The notes: generated from the sequence alone by a model not told the origin. A stretch of 64,000 nt of DNA from Haliclona indistincta (GCA_964017065.1 OZ024784.1:7855152-7919151); one strand, 5' to 3'; positions 11,518 to 25,200 are shown, numbered from the stretch's first letter. Translations and numbers: made by a program.

Positions 11518-14500
11518 TTAAGAGTCTAACAGAGAGGCAGCCTCTGTGTGAGGATGAGAGAGGAAATGGGAGAATGCAGGAAGACAAAGGAGGAAAGAAA
11601 TATAAATACCAGAAGTGTAAAACAGTTACACCCTCACTAATTGAAAAGGCATGGTCAAAGAATTCAGACTCACATCTCAACTATCGGGTGTGTCACTCAA
11701 GCTCAATAGCAGAAAGACTGTTATCAATCACCTTACCTGAAATATGAATAGGGCGATCCGTCTCCTCCACTACTTCTTCCTCTGTACTCTCATCTTCACA
11801 CAATGTCCGTATTCTTCTTCTCACAGGCTCATACGGACCACCAGCAAAGTAACGCACATCACGATCCTTGTCTAGTTTGAGCTGCTCTAGAACAGAAATA
11901 ATGTTATCTTGCAAAGGTGTTCCAGTGTCATTGGCAAAGAAATAATCTGAGAAAAAAAGAAGTGAGTGAATTAAATGCCTCCACTCACTCCACGATCTTA
12001 CTAGTTTTGAGAACAATGTCTTTGAGCAAGTAGGCTAATGATATCTTCACATTAGGGACAGGATCAGAGGAAAGAGTAAACAGGACCGGCAGACACTCTG
12101 TAGCAAATAGCCAATGAGGAATACGCCTCTCAAGGAGGAAGAGAGAGCACAGCTTAGCGTACCTGGAGAGGTATAAAAATTAATACAGGATGTGGCTTTT
12201 GAGAGACTAAGAAATTTGATACTTACAGCAATCTAAGAAGCCATCTAGGACTTAGTGCGAGTGTCTCCTTAGCTTTGTTTAACACTTCTTTACAATGCGC
12301 AGCCTCGAGTTGTTCCATCTTCTGTAACGTGACACCAATCTAGAGATTAGAATAAAGCATGTGTTGTTCTATTGTACTCAGCTGGTCCGAGCTGGGCAAT
12401 CAATTGGTAATAAAATTCTAATTGCATGCAAATTACGCTATGGCTACACAGACGATGGTATGCAGTAAGTAGTTAATGATGGGACAAAACAGCTCCACTT
12501 GTAGACACACACCGGCCCATTATAGCCCACTGTTAGCAAGCTACCACAAGCTAATACAAGCATAATGGACACAATCACAGTACGTTAGTAGTGCATGCAC
12601 TATCATGTGACCCCATGTTAGGTAATGATGACAGAAAGATAAAGCGAGCATGTAGATTATTGTACGTGTGTGTGTGTGTGTACCACTCCCAGTGAGATAT
12701 CACAACTCACACACACGATAAACCTCACACTGACAGCAGTGCATCATGTGTGACGATACACCAACTGACCGTTACTAATACACATGAGCAATAAGCCCTG
12801 TCACATAGATTCTTACAAATACACATTTGAAGCAACCAACAAAATGCACCTCATTTCTTTGAATATGGTTACCAAACGATAATTATGTTATAATTTCCTT
12901 GAAAGCTGGACATATCAATTGCTAACTTGCATACCGGTTGTTCACCAATCCTTTCCTGTCCTGTCTATATGATAGCACTAGTTTGCACTGATAAAAGCTA
13001 TTCAGTAACACTAAATAATGGTTACTATAGCAACTGATATGAATACAAACAAAGTACATGAGGCGTGACTTCTAAGAACATCTCCCACTCATGCTGAATG
13101 GTACACATTCCTGCTCTAGTAATTGCATTCCACAAACAATACCCTCTGCCAGTAACAAGCCATCTCTACTTGAAATGTACAAAAACATCAATTCTTTATC
13201 GTAAACATTGTGTTTTTGCAGAGAAAACTACGGTTGTCCACTAGAAATCGACTGAGAAATTATTCACAAGCTTGAACCTACAGATAATTTTATTTTGCCA
13301 TGTAGTGCAATTTAGTAGACATCCAGGCCCCGTTTACACGGTTGCGTTTTCATCTGAAAACGCAAAGAAATCTTTGCGGATGCACCTCGCGTTTACACGA
13401 AAACGATGAAAACGATAACTTGAAAACGACAACTTGAAAACGCTTCTCAAAGTGGAAACTTTTGAAAACGACAACTTGAAAACGGCAACTTTCTACGTGT
13501 AAACGCCAAAAACGATAACGCGCTTTTGTTATGAGCGTACCTCAGCCTTCATACTCGCAGAGAATACTAGCAATAGTCCTTAGACAACGACTAATGTGTG
13601 TTTTCTTCGTTGCTCCAACAGCTTCGTGCGAACAAGGCAGTACAGTTTGCTTCGCCATTGTGGTCACACCCACATTCCAACCGCCTAATTAACTACCGGT
13701 TAATTTCACTGGCAGAAATGCTGATAGCGTAGTCATGTAAACACAGTAAAAACGCTGTGGTGAATCCGCATACTTTTGGTCAAAGCGTCACCGTGTAAAC
13801 GGGACCCCAGTCACAGTATGACTCAAGCCTGTAGCACCTGCAGTGGCTCAAGATGGTCAGTGAGCAGCCAGATCCACCACTATTAGTACAGATTCTATTC
13901 ATCAACTATTGGCTCTGCCTCAACCAATGGTGGTGTTTTTACTGCTGCTTTTTAACATTCTTACAAACGCAATGTCCATGAATGCAGAGATGTTTTGATG
14001 TGTGATGTAAAGTTCAGATGTACAGTAACCATCATCAAATCAACCATGCAATATGTTGAATCAATCAATTAGTGGTATGCTAGTTGAGGAAAGCAACATG
14101 GTAACCTCTAGCTGACAGTATATTATACATAGCAACATGGTAACCTCTAGCTGACAGTATATTATACATAGCAACATGGTAACCTCTAGCTGACAGTATA
14201 TTATACATAGCAACATGGTAACCTCTAGCTGACAGTATATCATACATAGCACCATGTAACCTCTAGCTGACAGTATATTATACATAGCAACATGGTAACC
14301 TCTAGCTGACAGTATATTATACATAGCAACATGGTAACCTCTAGCTGACAGTATATCATACATAGCACCATGTAACCTCTAGCTGACAGTATATCATACA
14401 TAGCACCATGTAACCTCTAGCTGACAGTATATTATACATAGCAACATGGTAACCTCTAGCTGACAGTATATTATACATAGCAACATGGTAACCTCTAGCT

Positions 14501-17500
14501 GACAGTATATCATACATAGCACCATGTAACCTCTAGCTGACAGTATATTATACATAGCAACATGGTAACCTCTAGCTGACAGTATATCATACATAGCACC
14601 ATGTAACCTCTAGCTGACAGTATATTATACATAGCAACATGGTAACCTCTAGCTGACAGTATATTATACATAGCAACATGGTAACCTCTAGCTGACAGTA
14701 TATTATACATAGAAACATGGTAACCTCTAGCTGACAGTATATTATACATAGCAACATGGTAACCTCTAGCTGACAGTATATTATACATATAAAAAACAGA
14801 GCATTGGTTGATAGCATTTTCTCAGTAAAACACACAATGGTTGAAAACTAAAGCAAATTTTTCAATTCATCGTTGATTACCATATAGCGGGTAATTTTGG
14901 AGGGTCAAAATTTTGGTGAATGACCCAGATTTTGCGTTTTGGCAAATTTAATTTTGGCGTCAAGTGCCTCGCTCACATATTATCGCAATAAAAAAGATTT
15001 TGTGAATTTTATTTTGGCGAATGCTTGACAATTTGCCAAATTCGCCAAAGTTTCCTCTCGCCAAAATTACCCGCTATACGGTATGTGTCATTCAGTACAC
15101 AGGACTATGTGACAGTGATAGTGTGCTCCACTACATTTGCCTAGCTCATGTGCTACCATAGTCTCTATGCAATCAAATTCTGTACTAGTGTAATAGCAGG
15201 CTCACCAATCTCGCTGCAGTCTCTCTCACTTGTGCTACCCTGTCCTGTACGAGATGGAATGCTATAGGCACAATGTGCTTCTGTATGAATGTGACATAGA
15301 GTATATCACACATACTCATCAGCTGCCTGAGTGAGAGAAGAAAGGGACGCACATGAATCAATGTCAAGTGTAGTATATGTAACTCACTCCGCTAACAGAT
15401 CACGATATCTCCAATTTCGCTCATTCTCTGTGTCCAGCAAACCTCTCAACAATGACGGCAACACTTCATGACGCACCTCCACAGGAAGAATCTGAAAGAG
15501 AAGGACAATCAAGTATATCACACAATGAGAGAATGAATGCGACATACCGATAGTAGTTCAGTGAGGTGCGACAGTACACCGAGCTTCACATCATCAACAT
15601 CCTTGGTAGTATATTCATCAAGGACTGCTAGTAGGTCAGAGCATGCTCTCTCCTGACCAAGTATGAGTGCAAGTTCATGCAACGAATAGGCCAGCACACG
15701 ACGAATCTTCCACTGAATTAAAGAATTACCAATCATCACTACATTTGAGCCTCAACCATTGAATTCTATCACTATCAAATTTCCCATTCTACAAATAGGT
15801 ACTCACCTGCACATCATTCACTAGCTGATCAAAGGTTGGTTTCAGCATTTCCCACTGGTCTGCTCCTAGTGTACGCAGTACAGCTGGAAATGAATATGCA
15901 CAGTAGAATGGAAGATCAGAATCCACAGTCTGTGCTTGCTGAGGGTTAGTCATACCAAGGTACAGCTCAATCAACTCATCAGGAACTATCTCCTGTAGAA
16001 TGATACCAGTAAACAGGAAATTCTTCATTAGCAACAACAAAACATAGAAAAATCGACAGGAAAAATAATCACCTGCTCTGTGGTTATGGTAGTATAATGG
16101 TCAGTTGCCACACCCTCCAGTAAGGTCATGTCCATAGCAACAGACTTTGTGGTGGTGTCATCGTGACGACTCCCCAGGGGAGTGTCACCAACCTCGAGCC
16201 CTTTACTTTCAGTCGTCTCCTCATGAATCTGTCCAGTCGCAGACTGTATGAACACTCTGACCTAAGGTCAAGGATATGAACGAAAGTGAATCCACACTTA
16301 AAAGTAACCATGCACAGTAGAGAGCTCTCCAAATACCACTCTCTCAACACAGTTAAAAGTCCCAAAATATAAAATTAATGTTAAAATTTCAAAGGAGTGA
16401 CTGAAGCACACACAAACCTGTGGGAATCCACTATTAGAGTAGGGCTGACCAATCACGACCACAGCATCCTCATCTTCATCCTCATTCTTCATTCTTTTAA
16501 TCGTCTCTCCTTCAGACTCTGCTAACAGAGCGTCTTTTACATCAGCCAGTGTCTCGTCCTCCTCTCCTTCCTCTATCTCTCCCTTTACTGTATCGAGTGA
16601 GTTGACCTCGCAATGACCTGTTGTACACGACCTTTCCGATACAGTAGTAGTACTGCTTTGTAGAGGACCAGAACCACTCGATGAAGGTGTTTCTTCCTTT
16701 TGTGATGTGGTGTCAACAGTTTTGTCATTGGATAGTTCGGGTATGGCTGGGATTGGATCGCGCCAGAAGTGAAACTGGGTAAAGCTGTCCTCAGACTGTG
16801 ACTCTGAGGACTGAGTACCGGTCTGTTCCGCTGCTTGAGAAGTGCTAGTAGATGAGGGAGGGGAGTTTGTGCTAGAAATATCTTCTCCTAAGAGAGAATT
16901 GTCCATCAATACAGAGTCTCCTAAGGGACCAAGAGAGCCGCTGTCTTCATCATTTCTGACTGACGGAGGAATATAAAATGTTGAGATGAATGGACCAAGC
17001 GCTTGATAAGACGCCTTGCGTACCTGATGATAAACAAAAGATGAATGATTGATCTAAATCACACACTATGTTACACAACACATGGTCCCTCCAATCATAA
17101 AGAAGAAAGATTCAAGAGAAGTAGCTTACCCATCTTGAGTCATCTCTCAGTAGTAGTAGAAAAGCTGGAGTGAGCTTTTCTTGTTGAACTTTGAGACTGC
17201 ATGACGATGACAAATCCATGAAAATGTCAGAACATGCCTGAGCATAAGAATGAGTAATAACTACTACAGTAAGAGCTCCATCATATGTGAGGCAGAATTT
17301 TGTGAGTTAAATTTTCGTTCTTAGTCGCCCAAGCAAACCAAATTAGGATGTCCCTTCTTGACATAAACTCCCTCTGGATTTGGTAGCCACCAAGCCTGAT
17401 CACATACTACTGGTTTGAAGTAGCGTTCCCATATTAACTTTGTAAGTTCTCGCAAAGCCTATCACAACATGCCAGGCTAAATTTTCGTACATAAAAAATT

Positions 17501-19122
17501 TCTTTCTGGTAGAATGAAAAATACCAGCTATATGATAACTATCACATGTGAAACAAGGAATGAGGATAGGTGGTTTGTATGTACTGGTATGAGTATGTGT
17601 GTGAATCACCTTACGCACTCCCCACACTTCGTCTTTACACAACTGCAAGAACAACGGTAACTACAAACAAGGAGAAACAAAGGCACAGTAGATAGGACCA
17701 GTAACGACACAACTCACAATGTGTTGCTCAGTGTCATCTTTCCCCAAAGCAAGGCACACCTCTTTACAGCACATGGCAAACGCCTGTGAGATAGTGACAG
17801 AAGAACAACATAGAACATAAACACGACACCAGAGCTGTCACAGTTATGAGTTAAAGTCAACACAATCAATTCACAGTGAAACATCATGCCATTCCAAGAA
17901 CCATAGTAGCATGGTACCTATCACATACTGTACACTGCACAAACCTTTCTGACATGGAACATAGCATCAGAGGCAAGAGAAGGTAGAAGAGGAACAAAAT
18001 ATTGCATACACAACTCTCGACCGAGTAGTGTCGCGACTCTACTCATCAACTAGAGTGAAAGATGCAGTCAAGCACAGTTACAGAATAATACAAACACACA
18101 AATGGAGCCAATAGAAAACAGATTATCGACTGCTTAGATAGACAAATAAACAGACAGACTGCTTACCAAAGCAGTGTCCATCCGTAGGTCGTAATTCTCT
18201 TCCTTTCCTAGACATCTTCTGATCATTGGACAGAGCTGTTGTACTAGACTGTCCACTGACCCAGGCGGTGACTCGTCCAGTAATGAACATACACAGTTCT
18301 GGCTCATTCTACGCACCTGAATGAAAATAAAACACGAAGACTCAATTGAAAGACTGTAACACCTGTTGGTTTATATCCTTCAGCATTTTCACAAATACTT
18401 CAAAGATTCTGTCTTCGTTTTCCTGAAAGAATGGCGTGTCTTGATCACTACGATGAAACTGCTTGTTCTTCTCAACCAGAAAGTTTATAGTGCCAAGAAT
18501 ACCGATACGAATAAGTGGCTCTGCAAGGAGTGAAGGCAATATCGATTATTAGCGTTACTACATGTGCTGGTTACCGTGGTCACTAGACAGAGCATACACT
18601 ATCTCTAAGATGAGTTCAAACTCAGAATAACTGGTCACATACTGAGATGCATCGATTATAGTGCGAACCGCAGCTTCCCTGAGGTGATTATAAAACAAAG
18701 CAAAGCTTGTGCTGTATTACGGACCTTTCCATGAGATCATCTGACTGAAAGTACTTGTCAAGCTTCTCAACTGGAGTGAGCTGGTCGTCGGGTGAGAATT
18801 CATCACTAAACGGATCCATGTCTTCACCTTCTGCATCATTCCCTCCCTCTGGCAATATTATAATAATAGACATGTTATTGTCATTTGGAGGAGTGTTACT
18901 ATGATCTATTTACCGAATAGACTAGTCATTGATATGACTAGTGTATTTGTGAGGTAAGTACAACATGCAACGACGTGGATTGCTCATCATGAGACTCACC
19001 TAGTTGTTTGGCAAGGTCTTGATCTACTTTCCCTAGATCAAGTGTTAGTCCTGAACGAAAAAACAATTAGCAGAAAGCTAAAGTGAGTCAGATAACGGGC
19101 GTTGTAGCTCCTCACCTGCCAT
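11518..19122 (-). CDS. PPP4R1: protein phosphatase 4 regulatory subunit 1
   Basis: HEAT-repeat scaffold that targets the PP4 catalytic subunit. Twenty exons join in phase: 19116-19122, 19000-19050, 18725-18848, 18575-18678, 18363-18520, 18167-18316, 17945-18049, 17718-17783, 17610-17660, 17130-17237, 16418-17023, 16073-16261, 15807-15992, 15548-15712, 15388-15491, 15206-15326, 12227-12339, 12002-12162, 11737-11946 and 11518-11543. They give 934 residues, close to the human length. Family signatures are MDPFSDEF near the start, DEVWGVRK, SYQALGPFISTFYIP, WKIRRVLAYSLHELA and the C-terminal RDVRYFAGG. The large exon 16418-17023 adds an acidic, Ser/Thr-rich loop between the two HEAT blocks. The first coding exon is only 7 nt. 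Exon 3 needs an atypical donor (AAAG|GTCCGT) to keep frame. The 2.9-kb intron 12340-15205 carries several repeat elements. Confidence 0.95.
13326..13806. mobile_element. non-autonomous DNA transposon (MITE) with GTTTACACGG terminal repeats
   Basis: The left end reads GGCCCCGTTTACACGG and the right end, reverse-complemented, GGTCCCGTTTACACGG. A 3-bp CCA flanks both sides, a possible target duplication. The 481-bp interior is non-coding and rich in short AAAACG and AACTTGAAAACG direct repeats (13400-13500). The superfamily is not assigned: TIR plus a 3-bp duplication would fit a PIF/Harbinger-like element, but that is inference. It lies in a PPP4R1 intron. Confidence 0.75.
14094..14789. repeat. 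38/39-bp minisatellite with two unit types
   Basis: About 18 units containing the core AACCTCTAGCTGACAGTATA. Type A (39 bp) continues TTATACATAGCAACATGGT. Type B (38 bp) continues TCATACATAGCACCATGT. The three differences travel together, so the array mixes two distinct unit lineages. It lies in the large PPP4R1 intron. The open frames across it are artefacts of the period being divisible by three. Confidence 0.95.
14878..15083. mobile_element. 206-bp MITE with TACCRTATAGCGGGTAATTTTGG ends
   Basis: The two ends are near-perfect inverted copies (one mismatch over about 23 bp). The outermost TA could be a TA target duplication, as in Tc1/mariner-derived MITEs. The interior is AT-rich, non-coding, and carries further GCCAAAATT-type inverted motifs. 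It sits just upstream, in the transcript direction, of the 38/39-bp array in the same PPP4R1 intron. Confidence 0.8.
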
Positions 19123-19403
19123 ATTCTCAGTCTTTCTACTCGAGGTACGCACAACTGTACTGTGGGTCGATGACAGCCACTGCCCGCAATGCCATACATA
19201 CTCGACCGTAACACCGCGGAGTGCCAATCGCACTAACATTTTTGGCTGCATACGCTTGCGCAAAATAGTACAAAATAATAACAACCGGTCAATCGGGCTG
19301 AGCTGACAATGTACAAGTACCACGCGTCAGCTAGCTAGCCATGCATGCAGTTAGTTCAGCACATGCAAGGTAGCAATCAGTGATTCAAAAGCAAAGATTA
19401 TTA

Positions 19404-21120
19404 CTATTTTTCACATCTTATACTTAGTAGTTCTAAAACTTTGCTAGCATGAGATGCTATGCAATGATTCTTGATTGTTTCCTCAAGCACAGAACATTTT
19501 TTCTCGTATTCCTAGTATAATGAATCCAGATAAAATTGTTCAAAAATTAAACTATTAATCTCACATTGATGTAAGCCTGGAGTTTCTCCACTCGTTTCAG
19601 TGTTTTCCAACCTTGCTCTCTCTGTTTTGCACGCAGTAAAGCTTCCTGTGCTGTTATCTTATCTTTGTAGTTAGCGATTGTCTCTTGGAATTCCTTTATA
19701 CGAGATATTCTAACACTGTGGCTTGGAAGTTTCTGAAGTTCATCAAGTTTTCTGTAAATCATCATCACTCACAACCGACTAGAACATGGATGAATGCTTA
19801 CTTTTGCCATGCAACTTGTTTTTGGCCTATTCTTTTTCCTTCTATCAACGTCTGAAAAGTAGAGATCATTTTCATAGCTCGTTCGTCATTGCCCCACTGA
19901 TGCATCAGCTTGCGGAGTAGCTCTTGATTAGTATCATCAGGATCATTGTCTGTCATACTAATTGGTACACCAGACAGCAAGCGCCTGAAAAGGTACGACA
20001 TTGTATGCCACAAACACAAACAATATTCGTACCTACTGTAAGTACTAGCTATTTTTGCAATTGTTGTAGGAGGTGTGATTGGTTCTTTTGGAGTAGGTGA
20101 CTCAAGATGGATAAGTCTAGAGCAGGCTCCTCTTCTGGCAAGTAACTCCTTTGTCAGCTTATGAGAACGGAGTTCCTATACAAAGATTAGTATTATTACT
20201 ATAATTATTAGAGTGCTTATGTTTCTTACAATAGTTTTCTCATAGAAATGTTGTCTTGGCATCATTCGATGAGTCTTGCCAGGGTATGGAGTGGGAGGTA
20301 GGGGCAAATCAGAGGGAGAGATGAGCCTGGGTGCAGATGAACAGCTTGAATTACTACTGTCGTCGAACAGTGACAGCTCAGAAGACATCAAAGATGACGG
20401 GCACACAGAGAATTGACCACAACTTGGAAATATAGAGAGGTTGGATCCTCTATTCTGACTTCCATTGTTACAGGAACCCCCTGGTGTCATTTTGCTGATA
20501 TTATTGATAGACAGTGTATGTGAGGCTGGGCTCAAACAGTAGTTGCTACTAAACTGGAGAGATTTTGGCTTGTCTGTATCAAACAGCTGCTCAACATTAT
20601 ACTCATGAAGTTTTGATATCTGTTTATTCAAAATTCTTTTTGAAGATCTGGCACAAGGAAATTAAAATGGCCTAATAAAAAAGCAGCTAATTCAAACATA
20701 CTTGCAGCTTGTAGTAGTCGGCATATTGCTTCTTGCTTGACGAGGGTTTGGAAGCTATTATGATACACTGAAAATTAATTATTAAACTTAATATTAATTC
20801 ACTTACTATTGAAACATCTTCCATTGATACTAGTATTCCGTGGTTCGGCAGACACTTAAAATATCGCTTTCCATTCACTGTTCCATCATGATCACCATCT
20901 ATAATGCCATAAAAGTTAGTAATGCAGTGTAATAATATAATTTCAGCTCACATGGAGCATCTAGCTTGATGCCTATATACAATTTGGCATTTGTGTACTG
21001 GCTGTCCAAATCACCTACATAGCGCACCACGCCAGTAAGTGAACCATGATAAACGAGTACGCGGTCTCCAACACGAATGTTTGTGCGATTAGAGATATCG
21101 TTCTTTGCAGTGGCTTCCAT
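19404..21120 (-). CDS. CAP-Gly domain protein, otherwise unrecognised
   Basis: Eight exons in phase (20952-21120, 20807-20898, 20702-20754, 20230-20647, 20033-20175, 19802-19984, 19565-19751, 19404-19511) give 450 residues. Residues about 14-85 form a CAP-Gly domain: IRVGDRVLVYHGSLTGVVRYVG, then DAPYGDHDGTVNGKRYF and a closing HGILVS. The usual GKNDG signature reads GDHDG here. Such domains bind microtubule or EB-type EEY/F tails. The middle is Ser/Pro-rich. The last 160 residues are charged and probably alpha-helical or coiled-coil (RLIGKR-, KLDELQKL- and EKLQAYIN-type segments). A microtubule-associated role is inferred. The C-terminal part matches no family I know. It faces the MTG/ETO gene across about 1.1 kb. 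Confidence 0.85.
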
Positions 21121-22260
21121 TAGATACTCTGTCGCTGCATTTACTGCATTGCAGTCTCCGCATCCGCAGCTGGATACTCGAGGTCTACTAAATGGCTGAG
21201 AAAAATTGCATGTGATTGCCTAAATATCAGATACCAACTTACGTTCTTAGACCTACTGGGTTTCATTCATATGGCAGCCTGGCAAGATGAAGACGTCAGT
21301 TGTACTATGCAACACGCCATGCACTGTGGTTACGTATTTACCGTGATACCGGTCTACCGGGTACCACTATACCTAACCGCTAAACGCACGCGCAAAACCC
21401 ACGCGCGCGCACACACGCGTGGCGGGCCGGGCTGAGCCAACCGGCCGGCTAAGTATTAGTCTGTAAGCGCGGCGCGCGCTAATTAATTATTCGTACGTGC
21501 GTATGTATGATATGTACCGCCCACCCATCGAATTCGCATAAAAAGGTACGCAACGTTAATTACCTTGATTTCTGTGCGAGATCGTCGTGACCTTCAACGA
21601 CTGCTCACAAAAATGTCATCTTGATCGATTGATTCTTGTCTGTTCTACGCCAGTTCCTATTTCCTTCAGTAACCACTATTTCTTGTGAGTACAGCAAGCT
21701 GTGGTGTACCGCTTAGCCATACCTGTGTCCCTGTGCTTTGTGAATGTAATAATTATGACCCTATTCAATTAATGTACGTCGATATGCATACCATTGCTGC
21801 TTAGCTTCTCCGTTCAGAGTTGTTCTTGTGTTTCAATTAATGCTATTCTGCTGTTGTCTTTAGCAATAATTACTGTTTACTGTGAAACAAGGAAGTAAGA
21901 CAGTATTGTACTTGTTGCTGTTAGACCCTATTGTTTGGCATGTGTAGGACTTAGAGATAATTATGACCCAAAAATAAGTTCCAGTAAAACAAGTATTCAC
22001 TTTCATTACTTTTACAAAAATGTGCAGAACCGTCATAAACCCAACCCACAGTCTAACACTAACTTATTCATGCACAAGAAGAGTTCCAATTAGTCTAGGC
22101 GTGTGTTTACATGCAGATGGTTTCCTTGTGTGCATACTATAAAGACTAGTGTTATCTTTAGTTTCACAAAGAAAATAGTGTTTGTCTAAAAACATCAATT
22201 TTGACAAACTCTCTCCGGAGTATTTTGATATGGTTTGGGATTCCTGTATAGGTACACTTC
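21121..22260. promoter_or_regulatory. divergent intergenic region, CAP-Gly / MTG
   Basis: Between two opposed genes. The segment 21350-21480 is GC-rich with many ACGCGC and GGCCGG tracts, unlike the AT-rich surroundings, and resembles a small CpG-rich promoter. A donor-like CTTGTGAGTAC at about 21684 and an acceptor TATAG near 22250 suggest a spliced MTG leader. No coding exon was recognised. Confidence 0.5.
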
Positions 22261-25200
22261 ATGGACGCTTTGGTTCACACTCAAGGGAACCAATCAAATG
22301 GCTCCATTGAAGAAACCACACCTTCAACTCTAAGACCAGTGCACACAAAGGACATGCAAACACTTACAAACCAAGACAAAGATGAACAAAGCCTGCAACA
22401 GAGTAAATCATTAAGTCAAACTGAAGCTAAAGTAGGTGTGTCTGCTGAAGAAATTGAACAGAAAGGAACAACTGATGAGAATGTGCACTTTGTGGTAATA
22501 GAGGACAGTTTGCCAACTAGCCCAGCTGAGACGAGAGAGCTGATGATTGTTGAGGTAGATCCAATGGAAGTGGAAGAAAGAGCATCACAGGCCAATCAGG
22601 ATGCCAGTAAGGAAAGTAATAAAATAACAGCCGAGGAAGAGGCTGATTCTTCTGATTCTGAACTTGGTGGAGAAGATGTTGAGATAATAGTTGAGGGTGA
22701 AGAGAACAGTGACAATGACACACATAGTAAGGAAGAGGATGATGATGATGCAGCATCCCTTGCTCTACGGACCAAACAGTCAGCTCGAGTAAAGCAGTTT
22801 TTCACAACATTGCAGAAGTTTGGAAACAACATGTCACGTGATGGTGCAGATCAAGTTCAAGAGCTCATCTCAGCTTTACTGGTAAGCAGGTGACAGACAA
22901 TTATATTCACAGCAGTGGGTAATTAGTTAGGTGTCAAGGTTAATTATATCATGTGACAAAAGAGGTAAACATGGGCTGGTATTGATGAGAAATGCTCTTT
23001 TCACTACTGTAATCACTAATGATTGTTTTGTGGGATCTAGTTTCCTGTAAGTGGATGATAGTTTCCTTCTTGGATACTATAGGAGTGTACAATGCCTGTG
23101 TAGTGGCTAAACTAGGCCTCTTAGATACATGAAAGTATTGATATTTTAAATACTAATTAACACTTAGTCAGTTATTGACTAGCTAGGGAATATGATTGCA
23201 CTGATGGGCGTGTATGTGGTGCTACCACTGTGCAACAATGCCACCTGTCATGGCCACACATATCAATCAACTGGGCTATGATTAAGATTACTAAATAAAA
23301 TTTTTAATCTATTAACACCTTACCAATAACTGTAGGTGTTAATTGGTCTAGAGGTTAGCTTATCTGGGTTTTCACACACCCTTCTTTGTCTCCAATAGAA
23401 TGGTCTGGTTACAGTGGAAGAATTCCACCAGGAGATACAGAGTGTCACTAATCATCCTCTAAAGGAGTTTGTTATTCCTTTTCTAAAGGTACCATTACTA
23501 CTATAATTGTTACTGTGTTGACTGTATGTACAGGAGAATTTGAAGTATTTTCAGCAAGAAATGAAAAATTCTCACAAGACACTAGCCACCATACTAGGAT
23601 CAGCTCCTCCTCTAGACACACCTAACCTGACTCCTGAACATGCTGAACCGGAATTACTAGTAGTACCATCGACTAAACCCACCGTCACCTCCACTGCTAC
23701 CATCACTACTACTACCACCAGCACACCTACACTTGGTACACCATCCAGTCCATTTCGGGCTCCTGCTAATCTTGTTAGTATGTCAGCACCACCTGCAACA
23801 ATACACGAACCATTGAATGCATCACCGACAGTTATCGAGACTGTTCCTAATAACATAGTACCACAACCAAGAAAACGGCCACGAGATCTGTGAGTTAACC
23901 TTTCTTCCTTAATTTCCTCCAATATAATACCAACTCTGCCTATAGTTCATCCAGAAACTTGCCAGCAACATCAACTCAGGTATGTTGCTAGTGTGCTCTT
24001 CCTTCTTTCATTTCCCTTTAATGACATTCTTTTTGATTAAATTGGCATTTTTTCTTCAGACTATCTCACCAATGGCTACCAAACGATCAAGGACTCTCAA
24101 CAGCTCATCTTCAGATGCTATGGTTATTGATATTGAACGTAGTTCACCTGGTCTCTCCTCCCCCTCTCACCATGCACACCACACTGGAACACCAATGGAT
24201 GTCATAGTGACACCTGGTCAGCTAAATGCACCTGCAATACTGCCATTTACAGTGCCCAATCACTAGACTATAGTCACTAATATGTTAATTATGTTCCGGA
24301 ACTTATGTAAATGATTATCATTTTTTCAGACTCCTCAACATTATTGATACACTCGTCCTCTACTCCTACTACTTCCACTCACAAGTTACTGCAACTGATC
24401 AAAGAGGACTGGATACAACTAGAAACTGTAAGCACTCACACATTAACATTTCAGCTCTTGAATTATTTTCAAGTAGATGCTCGCCAGTATTGAAGGCATG
24501 GTGTCTAAAACACAAAAGGCATTCTCTGTTTTAAAAGAACGTGTTCAGCAAGCAGGAGTGGCACCATCACTTATTCAGCTGAAAGCAATGGAGGTGATTC
24601 CTTACTTCTTAACAATTATGTGCTACCATAAATTATTCCACTCTCTCAGGTAGAGAGAGAGCAACAAATTCAACTCCGGATCACTCAAGCAGTGGATGAA
24701 GCCAAGCATCAAGCATCAGAGGAGAAACAACGGCTACTAATGGACGCCAGTAGACAGATGAGAGAGGCCATCAAGGACTGCAACACTCAATCAAGTTCAA
24801 AAGAAGTGATTCTCTTTCCTCTCTACTTTCTTCCTTTCCTTATTATTTCTAGTTCTATCTTTTGTTTATTCCTATGGCAGAGTTGTTGGAATTGTGGTCG
24901 ACATGCCACAGAGACCTGTAGTGGATGCAACAAGGCTCGCTACTGTGGAATATTTTGCCAACACAAAGATTGGGACAGACACATGAAGCAATGCGCAGGA
25001 ATTAAATCAGGTTAGCACTCGGCTCCATCTCTCTCATGTCATGATGTCTATCTCCAGCTACTCGTGTTGCTAGTCTCCCTACTGGTCATCCATCTGCTGG
25101 TACTCCTGTAGTACTAGCTTCACCAAACCCTCCCAGCTCCACGGCTGAGGTAGTGATCATGCAAGGAATGGACACTGGCGCTGAGCATGTGCCAATGCCA

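Noticed and set aside
14061..14835. Long minus-strand ORFs repeating YNILSARGYHVA
   Set aside because: Produced by the 38/39-bp array; all are repeat artefacts with no gene context.
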